Source: CAJINA01 sp964647585 (GTDB lineage: Bacteria; Desulfobacterota; Desulfobacteria; Desulfobacterales; CAJINA01). From it: a DNA stretch of 64,000 nt. The notes beneath the pieces are model-generated. The model ran no database searches and was not told the DNA's origin. It was given only the letters and a program-made list of their open reading frames with translations. The position numbers were made by a program, and so were the translations under genes. The stretch is taken from the NCBI GenBank assembly GCA_964647585.1, contig CAZYGG010000012.1, forward strand, positions 1-64,000, written 5' to 3'. Below are positions 17,769 to 25,776 of this stretch, in pieces; the first letter of the stretch is position 1; each line of letters starts with the position of its first letter.

Positions 17769-17888
17769 TTATTTCTCCCACCCATTAAGGCATTCTGTGT
17801 ATTCTTCTGAAGTGAATGTTTTGATGAACTCATTTCCTTTCAACTTTTTGTAATCACAGCCTGGGTCTGGATTGTCCGACTGATTAAC
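17769..17888 (-). pseudogene. 3' fragment of an unrecognised gene
   Basis: In the 814-base gap between the MaoC-like and flavodoxin-like genes, the minus strand reads for 39 codons with protein-like content (DNPDPGCDYKKLKGNEF, then TSEEYTECLNGWEK) and ends in TAA at 17769. No start codon is present and a stop lies directly upstream, so it is probably the tail of a decayed gene. The rest of the gap is AT-rich without recognisable genes, apart from repeats at 18214-18290 and 18331-18372. Confidence 0.3.
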
Positions 17889-18213
17889 TCATTCTTCTCA
17901 TTGGTAATGTCTGTCTGGACCACTATCGTATAGGGCCTAACGTGAACGTAATTAAAAAGGGCAATTCACTCGACAGATGCGTATCTATCTATTCGATTTA
18001 AAACTGCACCTCGATTTTGGAACATTTACAAATTACAGATTGCTTGTCAAATTTGGATCGTAAAATTTTTTCAAGCGATATTACATCCTGTGGTCAGACG
18101 AAATTCCTGATGAGTGGTGATTATGAACCAGTCAATGAATATATCTAATTATCTGGTCATGTTTTGATTAATGGGGAGTATCTGGTAAATATTTGAGCAG
18201 TCGGGGGGGTGAT

Positions 18214-18290
18214 CGTCATGCCGGACTTGATCCGGCATCCAGCGACGTTACCTTTATACGGACTGGATCCCGGCTTTCGCCTGGATGACG
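18214..18290. repeat. dispersed palindromic repeat, family A copy 2
   Basis: CGTCATGCCGGACTTGATCC to CGCCTGGATGACG, an imperfect inverted repeat of the same type as 1695-1790 and 22558-22633. Confidence 0.7.
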
Positions 18291-18330
18291 GGCGTTCACC
18301 AAGAAAACTTCCCGACTTCTGAATTATTTA

Positions 18331-18372
18331 GCATTTCACTCGAACCCTTGGATCCTGGACCCCTTGACCCCT
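18331..18372. repeat. dispersed repeat, family C copy 1
   Basis: GCATTTCACTCGAACCCTTG followed by CCCCTTGACCCC. Near-identical phrases occur at 20795-20838 and 24131-24175. Confidence 0.6.
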
Positions 18373-18450
18373 CTGGGGTAACACCTGTCAATTGGAGATT
18401 ACTTATTTATCGGCCCTAATCAACTACAACTAATCGGGAGATGATCCGTA

Positions 18451-19188
18451 TTACTTTTGATTTCCTTCATAATGGGCGATGCGGCTGTCCCAGTATTTGT
18501 TCACCTGCTCAATATACATTTCTTCAGGTATGAAAGGTTGGTCTATCTTTTGCGCTGTAGCCTCTGAGATTTTCATATTTTCAACAACTTCTTTTGCAGC
18601 CATCCTTACATTTTGTTTATACTCATCCAAGAGCGAATCAAGCCCAACTTTATCAGCCATCTTCAATAGAACCGCTTCCCCTTTATATATTTCAAAAATA
18701 ACTTCTGAATAAAGATCCATAGCCATACGGTTGAAATACTGGCTGATAAATTCACAACATTTTTGTTCAGGAAATGCACCTGTTGCTATCACCCCTAATT
18801 GGGGATATTGGTCATATTTTTTGATATGCCCTGTATATCCATTCTCCCTTCTCACCAGGTGTGGATCCATAATTGGCACCATTCTATCGAGAAAGGTCTT
18901 CATGATTCCTGTCACATTATGGATATAGACAGGAGTCGCCATGACAACGAGATCGGATTGCATGAATTTCTCTAAGAGACCAGCCATATCATCTTTCAAA
19001 GCGCACTTGCCGGGTGTCTTGGTCCAGCATTTAACACACGCAATACAATTATTTATTTCTTTTTCTGCTAATAGAACAACCTCAACTTTTGCTCCAGCTG
19101 CTTTAGCACCTTCAGCAAATTCATTGATTATCACATAGGTGTTACCCCGGGTCTTATGTATACTTCCATAAAAAACTGTTATTTTCAT
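18451..19188 (-). CDS. flavodoxin-fold iron-sulfur flavoprotein
   Basis: NADPH-dependent FMN-reductase/flavodoxin fold of 245 residues. The FMN-phosphate loop YGSIHKTRGNT is at the N-terminus. A compact cysteine motif C-x2-C-x2-C-x7-C (CIACVKCWTKTPGKC) near residue 48 matches iron-sulfur flavoproteins (Isf), which bind FMN and one [4Fe-4S] cluster and transfer electrons, often against oxidative stress. GAGGGCAGCT precedes the ATG. It appears monocistronic; the next gene upstream on this strand ends at the repeat element 19227-19367. Confidence 0.85.
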   Translation of the reverse strand: MKITVFYGSIHKTRGNTYVIINEFAEGAKAAGAKVEVVLLAEKEINNCIACVKCWTKTPGKCALKDDMAGLLEKFMQSDLVVMATPVYIHNVTGIMKTFLDRMVPIMDPHLVRRENGYTGHIKKYDQYPQLGVIATGAFPEQKCCEFISQYFNRMAMDLYSEVIFEIYKGEAVLLKMADKVGLDSLLDEYKQNVRMAAKEVVENMKISEATAQKIDQPFIPEEMYIEQVNKYWDSRIAHYEGNQK

Positions 19189-19226
19189 AGCTGCCCTCGT
19201 TACGTTTGCATGAAATATTCTGGCTG

Positions 19227-19367
19227 GAAGAATCTAGAAAAACGGATTTTGGTTCAAGATCAAGGCGCATGAAAAAATCGAACCGGAGGAATACCCCAGT
19301 ATTTCGAGGATTTGATTTTTTCACCCAACGCCGAGATTGGGCCAAAAGACTTTTTTGAGATAGCTTC
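19227..19367 (-). repeat. stop-codon-docking dispersed element, copy 1 (141 bp)
   Basis: Element with diverged left end GAAGAATCTAGAAAAACGG and right end AAGACTTTTTTGAGATAGCTTC. The core contains GGAGGAATACCCCAGTATTTCGAGG and CCAACGCCGAGATTGGGCC. Its last base is the first base of the stop codon (complement) of the GltS gene. Other copies: 24608-24810, 43574-43792, 48335-48371, 49180-49349, and 59117-59290 (reversed). Confidence 0.8.
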
Positions 19368-20728
19368 TAAGCCCTCTTTTCGCGGGTAGACCCCAGCAAT
19401 TTGAGCAACAGCATACAGGCCGACAGGATAGCGGCAAAGACCAGCACCGTCATGCCGACGCTCCAGCCCCACCACAGGGGCGCGTTTACGAGCACGGTAC
19501 ACCCGCCCACGATAGGCGTTGCAATAATGTTCATCACTGCGATCTCAAAGGCAACCGGTGTTTTGAATTCAGGGTCGGTAATTCGCAGGAGCAAAAGGCC
19601 GCAGGAGACTGTTCCGGTTACCGTGCCGAAAATAGCGGCAGACCGCTCCAGCCCGAAAACATCCAACTTTCTGCCAAAGTGGATCACCAGAAAAGTGGTC
19701 ATAATGCCGTTGACCAGTGCAATCACGCTGATGGGTAGGATGTAGTCCCAGACGATCTTGAGTTGAATAGCCGCTACAGTGGCCACGATAAGGTAATCCA
19801 CGGACCAGCCTGTAATCCTGCGCTGGATACCGGTATCGACCAGATGGACAACGCCCGCAATCTTCATGAGCCATTTCACCAGGTAGGCAATGCCCAGCCC
19901 AAATAAAAAGAAAAATCCCCACAGGATGGTACTCACATCCGGCGGGAAAAATGAACCGAGCAGTCTTACACCGGCCCAGGTGATCCCGTAAACCACCCCC
20001 ACCAGGGCGGTCTGAAAGGCCAGGGTTTCCGCGTTGCCGGTGTGAATGGTCAGGCTCCCCGCAGATTCGTTTTGGCCGCTCTTGGGCAGCAGACCGACAA
20101 TGAAATCCCGGGAAAGCTCACCGGAACCAAAGGTGGCCCAGCCTTTACGAATACCGTAGTTGACCAGAGGCACGCCCACAAAAAAGGCAAAAAAGTACCC
20201 CAGGGCCGCAAAGGTCAACCCTATGGTGGCCGCGTTGGCAAATCCCAGCCCCTCCCAGGCCTTGCCGATAGACAGCGCCTGCCCAGGTCCTTCCTCAAAC
20301 CCCAGAGGTACCAGAAACCCGAAAGTCGGAAACAATTTCAGGCCGACTAATCCGAATAAAATTACAAAAAGGCCCCCTAAAACCGCCTGCATCGAAAAGG
20401 ACATACCCTGCACGAGTGCCATCCAGGTCGGGCCTTTCAGCCGCTGCTTTTTAGATATGGACGGAGTCTCATCATCGTCCCGGGTCAGTCCCACGGAAAT
20501 AAAAGAGATGTTGAAAAAATGGTAGGCAAAGGTCTCAATGGTGCCGGCGCCGATGTCCAGAAGTCCCGTGTGCATGAGAACCAACCCGAACACCCCGCCG
20601 ATCAGACAACTGGGAAAGAGATACCGCTGCAAAAATCCTACTTTCGCGCGCAGGGCTACGCCCACCAGCAGCAGACCGGAAAGTAAAGCAAACACCAGCA
20701 TGCTATCAAACGGAAAAGGACTGTGCAT
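19367..20728 (-). CDS. gltS: sodium/glutamate symporter (GltS family)
   Basis: Secondary carrier of about 453 residues with ten or more hydrophobic segments arranged as two inverted halves. Glycine-rich re-entrant-loop regions and GLLLVGVALRAKVGFLQRYL at the N-terminus are typical of ESS/GltS carriers, which import glutamate with sodium. The ATG at 20728 has GGAG eight bases upstream; a TTG four codons earlier overlaps that ribosome site and is rejected. The residues ETPSISKKQRLKGP form a polar loop. It follows the PLP enzyme gene on the same strand, 178 bases apart. Confidence 0.88.
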   Translation of the reverse strand: MHSPFPFDSMLVFALLSGLLLVGVALRAKVGFLQRYLFPSCLIGGVFGLVLMHTGLLDIGAGTIETFAYHFFNISFISVGLTRDDDETPSISKKQRLKGPTWMALVQGMSFSMQAVLGGLFVILFGLVGLKLFPTFGFLVPLGFEEGPGQALSIGKAWEGLGFANAATIGLTFAALGYFFAFFVGVPLVNYGIRKGWATFGSGELSRDFIVGLLPKSGQNESAGSLTIHTGNAETLAFQTALVGVVYGITWAGVRLLGSFFPPDVSTILWGFFFLFGLGIAYLVKWLMKIAGVVHLVDTGIQRRITGWSVDYLIVATVAAIQLKIVWDYILPISVIALVNGIMTTFLVIHFGRKLDVFGLERSAAIFGTVTGTVSCGLLLLRITDPEFKTPVAFEIAVMNIIATPIVGGCTVLVNAPLWWGWSVGMTVLVFAAILSACMLLLKLLGSTREKRA

Positions 20729-20751
20729 AATAATCTCCAAAAAACAGGGTT

Positions 20752-20838
20752 CGAGGGGTCAAGGGTCCAAGGGGTCAAGTGTTTTCAGGTCTTCAGCATT
20801 TCACTCGAACCCTTGGCCCCTGGAGCCCTTGAATCCTA
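20752..20838. repeat. dispersed repeat, family C copy 2, with inverted partner
   Basis: GGGTCAAGGGTCCAAGGGGT at 20756-20775 is roughly complementary to CACTCGAACCCTTGG and CCCTTGAATCC (20801-20838), so the RNA would fold. The same phrases recur at 18331 and 24131. Confidence 0.55.
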
Positions 20839-20906
20839 ATTGCACAAGCGTATGCAAGATGACCCCTCTTTCAACAATTCTCAATAGCTTGATCGAGAGA
20901 CGGCCT

Positions 20907-22343
20907 TCATTGTACAAACAAATCATTCACGAAACTTTTCAGTATTTTCTCACGGGCCGCGGCCGGCAGCTCATCCAGCACCCCATTGATATCCGCCATG
21001 CGCTCGGGCAGCCCCTGCCCGCCTACCCCGGCCATGGCCAGCAGGCCGTTGATGTCTTCATCCGACACATTGGCAAGGTCCACTTCCCCGAGCCCATCCC
21101 GGACCATCTTCACCAGATCGCCCTCTGGTAAGGCAGCCGCAGTCTGCACACATTCGGCCAGGTCTTTAAGCAATTCATCTTCCCAGCCAACATTGGAAGC
21201 ACTGATGGAAAGGTGGATGTGCGCCGGAGAGTTATCAAAAGAGAGTGCCGGCTGAATGTACCACCCGCGGGCATTCATTTCATCTATGATGTGGAAAACA
21301 TTGATGCTGTCGGAGGTAAAGGCCACCAGGCTCATCTGCGGCTGCGCCAGCAGGTGAATGCCGTCGATCGCGTCGATGCCGGCCGCAATCTTTTTCACAG
21401 CGGCCAGCTTCTTCCGAGCGATTTCCAGGTAACCCGCATCCCCCACGTAATTCAGGACTGCCCAGGCCGCCGCCATGGGCCCGCCGGATTTACTGCTCTG
21501 GATCGCATTGTTGATAATCGTATAACCTATCCAACTGGAACATGCAAATATCTGGTGTCGGCGCAGATCCTTACTGCGGTAGAGCACCAGGGAGGCGCCC
21601 TTGGGTGAATAGGCATACTTGTGCAGGTCCATGGAGATGGAAGAGACACCGGGTACACTGAAATCAAAATCCGGCACCGGCTCCCCCAGCCGCTTGAAAT
21701 ACGGTAGCAGAAAGCCGCCCATACAGGCATCCGTATGCAGCCACAGATCCTTTTCCAGGGCAATGTCACTCAATTCGCCTATGGGATCGATGACACCCTG
21801 GGCATAGGAAGGGGCGCTGCCCACCAGCATGATGGTGTTTTCCGTTATTGCCTGCCTTACTTTATCGGCAGACACTTTGAACGTCTCCGGGTCCACGGCC
21901 ACCGACACGACTTTCACGTCCAGGTAGTGGGCCGCCTTGTGAAACGCCGCATGGGCAGTAGTGGGCAGAATCATTTCCGGCTGTTTAATTTCGGGCCTTT
22001 TTTCGCGATAGCAATCCCGGGCGGCCTTAACGGCCAGAATGATGCTTTCGGTACCGCCGCTGGAAAAATTACCGACCACGTTTTCATCGCCCCGTAAATG
22101 CCTGGCACCAAAAGCGGCAAGCTCCCTTTCCAACTTTTGCAGGCTCTGGAAGACCGTAAAATCGAGGCCATTTTCCGACAGAAAGGCGTTGTACGCCTTT
22201 TTCCCAACGGCCATGACATCCTTGCCGGGATCGAAGACATATCCGAAAGCCCGGCCCTCTTGCCATTTCAGGTCATCCTTGCGAAAATCCTCCAACTTTG
22301 TGAATACTTCTTTTTCCGACATTCCCTTTTTAGATATTTGCAT
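20907..22343 (-). CDS. PLP-dependent lyase/decarboxylase, sphingosine-1-phosphate lyase type
   Basis: Fold-type I PLP enzyme of 478 residues. SSGGTESIILAVKAARD binds the phosphate, LHTDACMGG carries the ring-nitrogen aspartate, and K in MDLHKYAYSPKGAS is the Schiff-base lysine. This combination is closest to sphingosine-1-phosphate lyases, with group II decarboxylases such as GadB next. The start at 22343 (MQISKKGMSEK) has GGGGAG six bases upstream; the longer reading to 22463 lacks it. The last 60 residues are an extra acidic helical tail after the usual end. Its neighbour is a glutamate carrier, so an amino-acid substrate is as likely as a phospho-sphingoid base. Confidence 0.85.
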   Translation of the reverse strand: MQISKKGMSEKEVFTKLEDFRKDDLKWQEGRAFGYVFDPGKDVMAVGKKAYNAFLSENGLDFTVFQSLQKLERELAAFGARHLRGDENVVGNFSSGGTESIILAVKAARDCYREKRPEIKQPEMILPTTAHAAFHKAAHYLDVKVVSVAVDPETFKVSADKVRQAITENTIMLVGSAPSYAQGVIDPIGELSDIALEKDLWLHTDACMGGFLLPYFKRLGEPVPDFDFSVPGVSSISMDLHKYAYSPKGASLVLYRSKDLRRHQIFACSSWIGYTIINNAIQSSKSGGPMAAAWAVLNYVGDAGYLEIARKKLAAVKKIAAGIDAIDGIHLLAQPQMSLVAFTSDSINVFHIIDEMNARGWYIQPALSFDNSPAHIHLSISASNVGWEDELLKDLAECVQTAAALPEGDLVKMVRDGLGEVDLANVSDEDINGLLAMAGVGGQGLPERMADINGVLDELPAAAREKILKSFVNDLFVQ

Positions 22344-22557
22344 ATGTATCTCCCCGATTGTAAAGAAACCTGCCCCAAAGACATAATCTTGACAGTTTAT
22401 GATCAAAATTCGAAATGCGAATATCGAAACCCGGAATGTTTTCAAGGCGAACGCCGCAAACAAATTAAAAATTCAAATGTCTCAATGACCAAAACAAAAC
22501 CCATAACGATAGGCCAGACAGATAGATCGGATGCGGGAATTTCCCTTAATAATTGTC

Positions 22558-22633
22558 CGTCATACCGGCGAAAGCCTTGAGCCAGTCCACATCAAGAAAA
22601 CGCCACTGGATGCCGGATCAAGCCCGGCATGAC
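22558..22633. repeat. dispersed palindromic repeat, family A copy 3
   Basis: CGTCATACCGGCGAAAGCC to CCGGATCAAGCCCGGCATGAC. It occupies part of the 700-base gap between the PLP enzyme and the TetR gene. Confidence 0.7.
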
Positions 22634-22786
22634 AACCAAAAGAACCCGACTACTGTAATAGATTGTTTGGTTCATTCGAATTTCTGTCATTCGATATTGT
22701 TTCGGATTTCGATATTCGTGCTTCGAATTTACTTGCTAACCTATTCAAAGACATAGTCAACGACTTTACCTTTAGCAAAGCGGGGA

Positions 22787-22975
22787 CTACCCCTGATAGA
22801 TGCTCCACATCGTTTTTATCAATAAAAGCCCGGCGAGCAACATCAGGTACAACATGACCCTTTTGCGAAAAAGAGCCTGATCGGTCTGAAAAAAAGTCTG
22901 TTTGCCTACCGCCAGGCCAATCCCCATGGGAACCAGGGCAACTAAAAAAAGTGGTTTCAGCCGGGGTGCGAGGCA
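22787..22975 (-). pseudogene. C-terminal remnant of a TauE/SafE-like membrane protein
   Basis: The minus strand reads LKPLFLVALVPMGIGLAVGK, then a hydrophilic turn (QTDQALFRKR) and a second membrane segment (MLYLMLLAGLLLIK), ending in TAG at 22787. The turn and last helix resemble the end of TauE/SafE sulfite-exporter family proteins. No start or upstream helices exist before the divergent TetR gene, so only the last 55-60 residues survive. Family assignment is tentative. Confidence 0.4.
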
Positions 22976-23033
22976 TATTAACTCTTGACTCTCAAATGGG
23001 ACAATTGTAAGTTTTCAATATAGTGCTTTATAT

Positions 23034-23047
23034 TTCACTACTGTGAA
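23034..23047. promoter_or_regulatory. palindromic operator candidate upstream of TetR gene
   Basis: TTCAC-TACT-GTGAA, 5-bp arms with a 4-bp centre, lies 47-60 bp before the ATG at 23094. It overlaps an alternative GTG start at 23043, which argues for the later ATG and for autoregulation. Confidence 0.4.
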
Positions 23048-23093
23048 TTATCATTCGTCAATATGCATTGTCAACCCAATTCCGGATAAAGAT

Positions 23094-23750
23094 ATGACGG
23101 CTACAGACAGAAAAGCCTGGGAGAAAGCCCAGCGTGAAAAACGGATCATAGACATTGCCCAGGAGGTTTTCGTCTCCAGGGGATACGAGCAAACCACCAT
23201 ACCCGCCATTGCGGACGCGGCTGGTTATAACAAGCGTACGATTTATCTATATTTCAAAGATAAAGAGGAAATTTTCCTGGCGGTGGTGTTGCGCTGTCTG
23301 CAACTATTGAAATCCGGTGTTGAGACCGCTACGGAACTGGTGCCGGAAGAAAGACCCGGACTAAAGGAATTTGCGTGGGCCTTTTTCTATTTTTCAGAGG
23401 ACTATCCGGTTTTTATGGATTTGATTATGCTCTACGAATCCCGGCATTTTGTCTACCATGAGGCGGACAGACCGGACCATTACGGTGAGCGGCACGCTGC
23501 CTGTCAGGCGGTGTCCGACGAGATTTCTGACATGGCAACCACTGCCATTGAAAAGGGCATTGCAAGCGGTGACCTGGTGACCGACCTGACACCCCGCCAG
23601 CTGATGCTGCTACTCTGGGGCCAGATCTTCGGGGTTATCCAGATTCTGCGTATCCGGGAAAAGCATTTTGAGGGCGCCTTCGGCCTGGGCCGAGACGAAC
23701 TTTTCAACCATTTTGTGGCGTTGACGGAGTCGGCACTGGTAAAAAAATAG
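23094..23750 (+). CDS. TetR-family transcriptional regulator
   Basis: TetR repressor of about 218 residues from the ATG at 23094. The N-terminal helix-turn-helix reads TIPAIADAAGYNKRTIYLYF, followed by the conserved KDKEEIF and a helical ligand domain. A GTG at 23043 could add 17 residues but lies inside a palindrome. It is transcribed away from the TauE-like remnant and may originally have controlled that transporter. Effector unknown. Confidence 0.88.
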   Translation: MTATDRKAWEKAQREKRIIDIAQEVFVSRGYEQTTIPAIADAAGYNKRTIYLYFKDKEEIFLAVVLRCLQLLKSGVETATELVPEERPGLKEFAWAFFYFSEDYPVFMDLIMLYESRHFVYHEADRPDHYGERHAACQAVSDEISDMATTAIEKGIASGDLVTDLTPRQLMLLLWGQIFGVIQILRIREKHFEGAFGLGRDELFNHFVALTESALVKK

Positions 23751-23751
23751 A

Positions 23752-23786
23752 ACGGCAATTCCGCCAAGCATACACAGAATTGCCGT
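23752..23786. terminator. bidirectional hairpin between convergent genes
   Basis: Perfect 10-bp stem ACGGCAATTC/GAATTGCCGT. On the minus strand it is followed by TTCTATTTTTTT, giving a good intrinsic terminator for the glycine-rich small gene; on the plus strand the U-run is weak. Confidence 0.65.
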
Positions 23787-23800
23787 CTTGTATTCAAACG

Positions 23801-24001
23801 CTATTGGGTTTTGTTGTCCGGCTGACTTTGGCCGCGCTGCCCACCTCGACCCGGCTGTCTGCCTGCGCCCTGTTTCCGACCTTGCCCCTTGCCCTTACGG
23901 TTCCCTGCGCCCTGGCGCTGGGGATCACGGCGGCAGTTACCCTGCCCTCTGCCAACCCCGGGCCCTTTTCCCTGCGGTCCTGTTCCGTCTCCCTGTGGCA
24001 T
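23801..24001 (-). CDS. Gly/Arg/Gln-rich small protein (DUF5320-like)
   Basis: Basic low-complexity protein of 66 residues opening MPQGDGTGPQGKGPGVGRGQ. The opening resembles the MPxGDGTGP...GRG start of DUF5320-type proteins, which in anaerobes sit beside NifX-like and Fe-S MinD ATPase genes exactly as here. A single cysteine follows the motif. The ATG at 24001 has AAGGAGGT seven bases upstream; an in-frame GTG three codons earlier overlaps the spacer. Function unknown, probably tied to metal-cluster handling by neighbourhood. Confidence 0.7.
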   Translation of the reverse strand: MPQGDGTGPQGKGPGVGRGQGNCRRDPQRQGAGNRKGKGQGRKQGAGRQPGRGGQRGQSQPDNKTQ

Positions 24002-24130
24002 GCGACTCACCTCCTTTTGATACCCGCCAATCAGTACAGGCAGGCTTTTCGCTACTTTTAAAATGGCTCTTCTCTCAATTAGTTGGGAGAAAAGGTCTAA
24101 GTATCTGTTATCCGAGAATTATGATTTTTA

Positions 24131-24175
24131 GAATTTCACTCGAATCCTTGAACCCATGAATCCTTGAACCCTTCA
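24131..24175. repeat. dispersed repeat, family C copy 3
   Basis: GAATTTCACTCGAATCCTTG then CCTTGAACCC, matching 18331-18372 and 20795-20838. Confidence 0.55.
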
Positions 24176-24245
24176 CTTAGATCAACTCTTTTGGAGATGA
24201 TCCTGTAAAATAAATAAACAGTCAGCAGAAACAGCGTTCAGGGCC

Positions 24246-24590
24246 TTAATGGTAATCGTGGGTTCCCGCGATGACGTTCACTCCCGTCTTCTTCTCCAGG
24301 ATCGCCGCCATCTCCTGCGGGCTTGTATACGGGCAATCCGGCTTGGCGTTCGCCAGACATGAGCTCAGATAGATCGCATCCGGTTTTATCTCCGACAGTT
24401 TGGCGGCCATACCAACATTCGGCACCACTGTCCGCCCCGGGCACTCGCACTTTACAAACGCGGTCACAGCCACGGGTTCAGTGAACTGTCCTTCTCCCAG
24501 TGCGGCCGCTTTCAGGCAGCGCCACTCCCCCGGGCATCCATACCCGCTGTCCATATAAGCCCCACAACCAACAATTGCTACTTTTTTCAT
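24246..24590 (-). CDS. CGGC-domain-like cysteine-rich small protein
   Basis: Protein of 114 residues with eight cysteines, including GCG near the start, CPGEWRC, KCECPG, SSCLANAKPDCPY. The pattern and the ending PYTSPQEMAAILEKKTGVNVIAGTH fit the CGGC domain, a presumed metal-binding family of anaerobes. GGAGG precedes the ATG. It lies in the metal-cluster module, between the glycine-rich small gene and the first NifX-like gene, with a dispersed element just upstream. No reaction is known. Confidence 0.72.
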   Translation of the reverse strand: MKKVAIVGCGAYMDSGYGCPGEWRCLKAAALGEGQFTEPVAVTAFVKCECPGRTVVPNVGMAAKLSEIKPDAIYLSSCLANAKPDCPYTSPQEMAAILEKKTGVNVIAGTHDYH

Positions 24591-24607
24591 GCTACCTCCA
24601 TTTATTT

Positions 24608-24810
24608 GAAGCTATCTCAAAAAGCGGATTTTGGTTCCCCGCTAAAAACGCGCGGGATCTGCGACAAAATGCGGCGGCCGTGAGGTTCAAACCGGAGGAA
24701 TACATCCGGTATTTCGAGGATTTGAACCGAGCGCCCAACGCAGAGTTTGGACCAATCAGTCTTCGCTCTTCGAGCTTCGCCCGACAAAAAGACTTTTTTG
24801 AGATGGCTTC
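24608..24810 (-). repeat. stop-codon-docking dispersed element, copy 2 (203 bp)
   Basis: Ends GAAGCTATCTCAAAAAGCGG and ACTTTTTTGAGATGGCTTC are inverted repeats. It carries two cassettes missing from copy 1: CGCTAAAAACGCGCGGGATC near the left and CTCTTCGAGCTTCGCCCGAC near the right. Its right end is directly joined to the stop codon of the NifX-like gene at 24811. Confidence 0.85.
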
Positions 24811-25170
24811 CTACCAGTGCCCGTCTACAGTGGCACCATCTACGAATTGACATTTCCCGGCAGCGTATGCGTTGACCGTTTCCCGCACGGTTCCTTTGGC
24901 ATCATTGGAGACCTTTATCTTAGCGGCATCCAGGGTTTTGAAGGCATTGGGGCCACAAAAACCCGTAATCAAAACCTCGGCCCCTTTGCTGCTGACCATC
25001 ACGGCCGCATTGATACCGGCCCCTTTGAAGGCGTTGATGTTTTCACTGTTATCCAGGGCCTCAAATTCGAGGGTCTCCGGATCCACGACCAGAATATGGG
25101 CCGCCCTGCCAAAGCGCTTGTCTATCGGCGCATCCAGGTCGGTTCCCTGTGAGGTGATGGCTAATTTCAT
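24811..25170 (-). CDS. NifX/NifB-C-type dinitrogenase-cofactor family protein (1)
   Basis: Small protein of 119 residues in the dinitrogenase iron-molybdenum-cofactor family (NifX, NifY, MTH1175). It shows the RNase-H-like pattern: MKLAITSQGTDLDAPIDKRF, then FGRAAHILVVD, later VLITGFCGPNAFKTL. Family members carry Fe-S or FeMo clusters; outside nitrogen fixers they accompany Fe-S MinD ATPases, as here. AGGAG precedes the ATG. No nitrogenase gene is in the window. Confidence 0.88.
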   Translation of the reverse strand: MKLAITSQGTDLDAPIDKRFGRAAHILVVDPETLEFEALDNSENINAFKGAGINAAVMVSSKGAEVLITGFCGPNAFKTLDAAKIKVSNDAKGTVRETVNAYAAGKCQFVDGATVDGHW

Positions 25171-25308
25171 AGTGTTACTCCTGCATTCTTAGTTAGTGTC
25201 TGTCCATAATCCAAAATTTGAGGATAGAGCTATTGGCCCTGAGCAGTTAGTTAATGCACTGTATTCAAACCGTTTTTCTAAAACCTAATAGCTAAGAGCT
25301 AACACCTT

Positions 25309-25335
25309 CTATCCATGATTTCCAATCATGGATAG
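25309..25335. terminator. hairpin downstream of second NifX-like gene
   Basis: Perfect 12-bp stem CTATCCATGATT/AATCATGGATAG with a 3-base loop, 4 bases past the stop at 25339. No U-run follows on the minus strand, so it may protect the mRNA end or be a weak terminator. Confidence 0.45.
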
Positions 25336-25338
25336 GCT

Positions 25339-25722
25339 CTAGTGTCCCTGCCCGCCCCCGCATACCTGTTCATCGCCAATGACCGGCAAGGCACCGGAGA
25401 TCAAATCTTCTACCACCGGCTTAATTTCAGCACGCTGGGCATCGTAATAAACATCGATACCGGCCTGTCGGAAACCCATCAGCGGCCGCATGCCGATGCC
25501 GCCTACGATGAGCGCGTTTACATTGTTGTCTGCCAAAAGGTTCACCGGGACCATACAGCCGCCCTGAACATGTTCCTGGTTCGGCAAGGTGGTGACCTCC
25601 TTGATCTGGCCGCCTTCCACATCTACCAGGGTAAACACATCACAGTGACCGAAATGACCTGAACGTACGCCGCCCAGGCCGCCCTGTTCCATTGAAGGTA
25701 TCGCAATTCTGCCTTTTTCCAT
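25339..25722 (-). CDS. NifX/NifB-C-type dinitrogenase-cofactor family protein (2)
   Basis: Second member of the family, 127 residues, more diverged. It reads RIAIPSMEQGGLGG, then RSGHFGHCDVFTLVD, and VGGIGMRPLMGFRQAGIDVYY, typical of the MTH1175-like group. The C-terminus ends in a metal-suggestive CGGGQGH. The ATG at 25722 has AAGGAG about eight bases upstream; an earlier GTG (25731) overlaps it. Probable carrier or chaperone for a metal cluster served by the adjacent ATPases. Confidence 0.88.
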   Translation of the reverse strand: MEKGRIAIPSMEQGGLGGVRSGHFGHCDVFTLVDVEGGQIKEVTTLPNQEHVQGGCMVPVNLLADNNVNALIVGGIGMRPLMGFRQAGIDVYYDAQRAEIKPVVEDLISGALPVIGDEQVCGGGQGH

Positions 25723-25776
25723 TGATTTCACTCCTTTTTAATTTAAATTGACCGGCAGGAAATACCGATTTTATTT

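Noticed and set aside
22650..22976. 108-codon frame with ATG in the region of the TauE-like remnant
   Set aside because: Hydrophilic and repeat-like; the neighbouring frame gives coherent membrane helices instead.
24617..24853. 78-codon frame next to the NifX-like gene
   Set aside because: Runs through the dispersed element; similar frames appear in other copies only because the repeat is shared.
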